Source: an uncultured Veillonella sp. (GTDB lineage: Bacteria > Bacillota > Negativicutes > Veillonellales > Veillonellaceae). From it: a DNA stretch of 35,991 nt. A program made the translations under genes and the position numbers. The notes beneath the pieces are model-generated. The model saw nothing but the letters and a program-made list of their open reading frames with translations. It made no database searches and was not told where the DNA came from. The stretch spans positions 1-35,991 of the forward strand of contig CAKPXR010000011.1 of assembly GCA_934202215.1 (NCBI GenBank). Reading direction: 5' to 3'. Position 1 is the stretch's first letter; the number at the start of each line of letters is the position of its first letter. Positions 33,756-35,991 of this stretch are shown piece after piece.

Positions 33756-35081
33756 TTAATGATTAAATCCTCTAATTAAAGAAATAAGAAATACAACTAG
33801 AGGAATAGATAAACAAATAGCTGCTATGGTATTTGTAACTGGATTGGACCAAAGTGGCATAAAAAATCCAAGTAATACTAACATACTACAACAGATTGGT
33901 ATACACCAAACATGTTTAATTTCAACTGATGCTTTAGATGCCAAAACACAAGTTTTGCCAAATTTCTTTTTAATAGTCATCATAATACCTGTTACAATAC
34001 CTATAATAAGAACGATATCCCAGATGGCCCATAAAATTTTAAGTACCATTGTATTATGATTATGAATATGGAGATTAATCATTGTAGTCATGCCCCAAAA
34101 ATACCAGGGGATATTTTTTGTAGAATACATATCCTTAGTAGAATCAGTATATAAATTAGCATAGACTGGTTGCCCTAAGAACATGGCTGGATCATCATCA
34201 TTTTCTGCGCCTAAATAAAATGCATAGTGATAATTATTAAATTTAGATGGATAATCTATAGATATAAGCTGACGATCAGGATATGCTTTCATAATGCGAG
34301 AGATAGCTTCAGATGGTTGTAAAATGTCAGATTGACCTACTGAAAGCTCTTGCTTTGCAGAGTATAGTACATCTGCATTATATCTGTCATTAGCGATAAA
34401 AAATCCGCCTATCCATACCCCTGTAATGCATAAGATAAAGCCCCATACAGTGGCGACCATAGCAAATTCTCGATGCAATGTACTTAATTTCATATGGTTA
34501 GACAATACAGTAGATTTAGCAAAGTTTTTACGAAATGGTGCATATAAGAAAATACCAGAAATAATGGATAAGCTACATAATAAAGATAAGATCGTTACAA
34601 TGTAAATTCCTGTTTTACCAAAATCTAATCTTGTATGTAGTTGATGAAGCGTATGTAACAAACTGCGAACCCAAGGATGCGTAGGTGTTTCATGATGCAT
34701 CGTAATGAGAGCCTTTGTTTCAGGATTATATAATGCATAATCCCCACCCATCCCCATACGTGCTGGCGGAGCTACAGTAGCAGATGTATCAATAATGCGA
34801 TAACGTAAAAGATGTGAGGCCCCCATAGCAGGAGAAATATTTAAAATATCCTTAGACGGATATTTTTCTTTCACTAATAAGGCACCTTCATCAGCATAAT
34901 TAAAAATAGGCATTTCTTGTTGACTCATCGCCATTGATGAAGTTGAATGATGGGTCCCTCCCTGAGCCCAAGAATTTAATTCGCTTCTAAACATGAGGAT
35001 AAGTCCTGTAATACAAAACATTAAGAAAAATAGCACAGAAACTATAGATAACCATTTATGAATTTTATAAATTTTTGACAT
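33756..35081 (-). CDS. PepSY-associated transmembrane protein (PiuB-like)
   Basis: Integral membrane protein of the PepSY-TM family, often linked to iron or siderophore handling. An N-terminal membrane segment (about 10-32: WLSIVSVLFFLMFCITGLIL) follows a basic start. A large extracytoplasmic loop with HP.H and H-rich stretches (HHSTSS, MHHETPTHPWVRSLLHTLHQLH) spans about 40-150. Further segments lie near 150-180, 210-235, 340-365 and two at the end. The paired histidines near membrane edges recall heme or metal ligands in ferric-reductase-like members. 441 aa fits. Function here is not settled; no Fur box is obvious and no siderophore gene is adjacent. Confidence 0.8.
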   Translation of the reverse strand: MSKIYKIHKWLSIVSVLFFLMFCITGLILMFRSELNSWAQGGTHHSTSSMAMSQQEMPIFNYADEGALLVKEKYPSKDILNISPAMGASHLLRYRIIDTSATVAPPARMGMGGDYALYNPETKALITMHHETPTHPWVRSLLHTLHQLHTRLDFGKTGIYIVTILSLLCSLSIISGIFLYAPFRKNFAKSTVLSNHMKLSTLHREFAMVATVWGFILCITGVWIGGFFIANDRYNADVLYSAKQELSVGQSDILQPSEAISRIMKAYPDRQLISIDYPSKFNNYHYAFYLGAENDDDPAMFLGQPVYANLYTDSTKDMYSTKNIPWYFWGMTTMINLHIHNHNTMVLKILWAIWDIVLIIGIVTGIMMTIKKKFGKTCVLASKASVEIKHVWCIPICCSMLVLLGFFMPLWSNPVTNTIAAICLSIPLVVFLISLIRGFNH

Positions 35082-35104
35082 ACATATGCCTCCTTTCTCA
35101 TTAT

Positions 35105-35133
35105 TTTATACATCTATTCTTATATGAATACAA
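35105..35133 (-). promoter_or_regulatory. Promoter candidate of the PepSY gene
   Basis: On the minus strand TTGTAT (35128-35133) and TATAAA (35105-35110) are 17 bases apart, placing the transcript start about 16 bases upstream of the ATG, just ahead of its AAAGGAGG site. Confidence 0.5.
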
Positions 35134-35176
35134 TACAAATACCGTTATAGGTATAGAGTATATAAATAAGCTCCAC

Positions 35177-35206
35177 TTGAATGTATATATTGTAGTATGA
35201 TACAAT
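35177..35206 (+). promoter_or_regulatory. Promoter of tRNA-Gly
   Basis: TTGAAT (35177-35182) and TACAAT (35201-35206), 18 bases apart, with TG one base before the -10 hexamer (extended -10). The expected start is a few bases before the mature tRNA 5' end at 35218. Confidence 0.6.
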
Positions 35207-35217
35207 ATGTACATCAT

Positions 35218-35291
35218 GCGGGCGTAGTTCATCGGTAGAATGCGAGCTTCCCAAGCTTGAGAGGAGGGTTCGATTCCCTTCGCCCGCTCCA
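35218..35291 (+). tRNA. tRNA-Gly (anticodon CCC)
   Basis: 74-nt cloverleaf with encoded CCA. The acceptor arms GCGGGCG (35218-35224) and CGCCCGC (35281-35287) pair over 7 bp, followed by discriminator T and CCA. The T-arm has GGTTCGATTCC. The anticodon stem CGAGC/GCTTG encloses TTCCCAA, giving anticodon CCC, which reads GGG. It is transcribed alone from its own promoter and ends in its own terminator. It diverges from the PepSY gene. Confidence 0.95.
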
Positions 35292-35296
35292 TGTAT

Positions 35297-35333
35297 AAAA
35301 AGCTATGATGTGATAAATATCATGGCTTTTTAT
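35297..35333 (+). terminator. Terminator after tRNA-Gly
   Basis: Arms AAAAAGC (35297-35303) and GCTTTTT (35325-35331), extended inward by ATGAT/ATCAT with one mismatch, and ending in a T-run 5 bases after the tRNA CCA. Confidence 0.75.
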
Positions 35334-35334
35334 G

Positions 35335-35361
35335 TATAATAGTATAATAGTATAATAATAT
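35335..35361 (+). repeat. Short tandem repeat of TATAATAG
   Basis: Three near-identical 8-base units (TATAATAG, TATAATAG, TATAATAA) lie just upstream of the molbindin gene. Each could serve as a -10 box, and a further TATAAT sits at 35383-35388. Slippage here could alter promoter strength, but none of the units has a good -35. Confidence 0.45.
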
Positions 35362-35406
35362 TATGAGTATAAATTTGTATTGTATAATTCTCATAAGGAG
35401 TCAAGT

Positions 35407-35616
35407 ATGAAATTAAGCGCAAGAAACCAATTAAAAGGTACTATCGTAGAGATTCAAGAAGGTGCCGTAAATGCAATTGTTAAAATTAATGTAGGTAATG
35501 ATAATATCCTTACCGCTGATATTACAATTCAATCTGTTAAAGAATTAGGCTTAACAGTAGGTAAAGAAGTGTACGCTGTTATCAAAGCTACTAACGTAAT
35601 GGTTGGTGTAGAATAA
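35407..35616 (+). CDS. Molbindin (single TOBE/Mop domain protein)
   Basis: 69 aa protein made of one Mop/TOBE domain, the oxyanion-binding fold that stores or buffers molybdate (sometimes tungstate) as a hexamer. The typical opening KLSARNQLKGTI and the EGAVNAIVKI and ADIT strands are all present, as is the closing VYAVIKATNVMVGV. I start at ATG 35407, directly after an AAGGAG site; a longer in-frame reading from 35380 runs through the binding site. No molybdate transporter or cofactor gene is adjacent in the window. Confidence 0.92.
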   Translation: MKLSARNQLKGTIVEIQEGAVNAIVKINVGNDNILTADITIQSVKELGLTVGKEVYAVIKATNVMVGVE

Positions 35617-35622
35617 TTAATC

Positions 35623-35647
35623 TAGAGCTGCTTAAGCAGCTCTTTTT
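35623..35647 (+). terminator. Terminator after the molbindin gene
   Basis: The palindrome AGAGCTGC-TTAA-GCAGCTCT is followed by TTTTTT, starting within 10 bases of the stop codon. Confidence 0.9.
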
Positions 35648-35682
35648 TGTATATAAATTAATTTGTAATATATTACTATTAA

Positions 35683-35733
35683 GAAATAAGCCCTATGATT
35701 CTATAATAATATGTCTTATAGGGATTTATTTTA
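35683..35733. repeat. Imperfect hairpin in the molbindin-5S gap
   Basis: Arms AAATAAGCCCTATGA (near 35683-35697) and TCTTATAGGGATTTATTT (near 35715-35732) pair with one bulge and a wobble around an AT-rich loop. It resembles in size the other long hairpins of this genome segment. It may terminate transcripts from the region to its right on the minus strand. Confidence 0.45.
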
Positions 35734-35749
35734 ATTTACTCAACTACTT

Positions 35750-35918
35750 TACGGTACGATACCATAGGTGCTACGCACCGCAGTATCGGTTGGAGCTAAT
35801 GTATACTCGGTAAATCTTACGTTCGGAAGAAAGCGATGCAGTGAATCTGTCGTCGTTTCACTCCTCCATCTTCTACTGCCCTACTTACCAGGTACCCTGG
35901 GAGGATAGGAAGCTATAC
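35750..35918 (+). ncRNA. Putative structured RNA or 5S-like relic
   Basis: This gene-free stretch is clearly richer in G+C than neighbouring gaps and dense in inverted repeats. One is a stem with CGATAC/GTATCG outside and GGTGC/GCACC inside (35757-35788). Another is GATG..AGTGAA / TTCACT..CATC (35835-35870). A third is CCAGG-TAC-CCTGG (35888-35900). Bases 35896-35913 are an exact 18-nt copy, in opposite orientation, of the 3' arm of the 5S gene at the window edge. ATGTATA at 35799-35805 could pair with TATACAT at 35914-35920, closing a domain of 5S-like size (about 118 nt). The conserved 5S loops B and C are not recognisable, so it is not a normal 5S. Strand and boundaries are tentative. Confidence 0.35.
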
Positions 35919-35920
35919 AT

Positions 35921-35947
35921 AAAAAAAGACACACCCTCAGGTGTGCC
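35921..35947 (-). terminator. rRNA operon terminator after 5S
   Basis: On the minus strand GGCACACC (35940-35947) and GGTGTGTC (35928-35935) form a stem with a TGAG loop, followed by TTTTTTT. It lies about 10 bases after the 5S 3' end. Confidence 0.85.
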
Positions 35948-35955
35948 TTTAGCTT

Positions 35956-35991
35956 AATCAGCGGCTTCCTATCCTCCCAGGCCGTCTCCAG
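35956..35991 (-). rRNA. rrf: 5S ribosomal RNA, 3' end only (runs off the window)
   Basis: Read on the minus strand the last bases are a 5S 3' third: helix IV loop region with GGAGACGG, then CCTGGGAGGATAGGAAGC (the loop E and helix V strand, compare TGTGAGAGTAGGACGC in B. subtilis), then the helix I strand CCGCTGATT. The 5' part lies beyond position 35991, so the rest of the rRNA operon should lie to the right. A terminator follows at once. The exact 3' end is uncertain by a few bases. Confidence 0.75.

Noticed and set aside
35101..35292. 63-codon minus-strand reading frame beginning MERAKGIEPSSQAWEAR
   Set aside because: It is the antisense of the tRNA-Gly gene. This string is a well-known spurious translation of tRNA complements, and no ribosome binding site supports it.
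35801..35918. Intact second 5S rRNA gene on the plus strand
   Set aside because: Size and the 3' arm fit, but the conserved 5S loop B/C sequence (CCCATNCCGAAC-type) is missing, so I list it only as a putative RNA or relic.
35896..35981. Inverted repeat as insertion-sequence ends
   Set aside because: The arms enclose only 50 bases including the 5S terminator, and one arm is part of the 5S gene itself; there is no transposase.
1..35991. CRISPR array, prophage, toxin-antitoxin or defence system
   Set aside because: No regularly spaced repeats, phage structural or integrase genes, or small toxin-antitoxin gene pairs were found on either strand.

Overview
The window looks like chromosomal DNA of a Veillonella-type Negativicute (a diderm Firmicute). 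The protein sequences read like Veillonella orthologues, the intergenic DNA is very AT-rich, ribosome binding sites are strong AGGAGG types, and the gene orders are of Gram-positive descent (purR-glmU-prs-pth and decarboxylase-tmk-holB-ricT-trmN-rsmI). The genus assignment is from memory of the families, not a database match. There is no prophage, insertion sequence, CRISPR array or plasmid gene. Most of the window is well-kept housekeeping sequence.

Layout, left to right. 1-5.7 kb: topB (minus) diverges from prfC (plus), followed by a GltS-type glutamate/sodium symporter. 5.8-7.2 kb: a minus-strand pair for rRNA maturation, rnmV (RNase M5) and ksgA. 7.3-10.6 kb: a plus-strand block of a LysR-type regulator, a MetE-like zinc methyltransferase and a fused MsrA-MsrB, that is, methionine supply and repair. 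10.8-11.8 kb: a G5/3D-domain cell-wall protein with a clear sigma-A-type promoter. 12.2-17.5 kb: a tightly overlapping polyphosphate operon with a canonical Ppx/GppA-HD protein, a second and apparently catalytically dead paralogue, and polyphosphate kinase ppk1. 17.7-24.6 kb: a minus-strand information-processing run of an Orn/Lys/Arg decarboxylase, tmk, holB, ricT, trmN-like methylase, rsmI, metG and tatD. 26.2-30.2 kb: purR, glmU, prs and pth, with a two-box PurR operator in front of purR. 30.4-31.0 kb: a second 3D-domain wall protein carrying a peptidoglycan-binding module. 31.2-35.1 kb: two tandem NhaA Na+/H+ antiporters and a PepSY-family membrane protein. 35.2-35.6 kb: tRNA-Gly(CCC) and a single-domain molbindin. 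The right edge cuts into a 5S rRNA gene on the minus strand with its terminator.

Four points stand out. (1) A GC-richer, hairpin-rich, gene-free stretch at about 35750-35918 ends, on the plus strand, in an exact 18-nt copy of the 3' arm of the neighbouring 5S gene. It may be an undescribed RNA, a 5S relic or an rRNA-edge artefact. (2) The middle gene of the ppx-ppx-ppk operon keeps both domains of its paralogue but has lost the visible catalytic and metal-binding motifs. (3) Strong terminators sit inside gene clusters, just upstream of the decarboxylase gene and of holB. (4) Several long imperfect hairpins and a short direct repeat lie in the AT-rich gaps.
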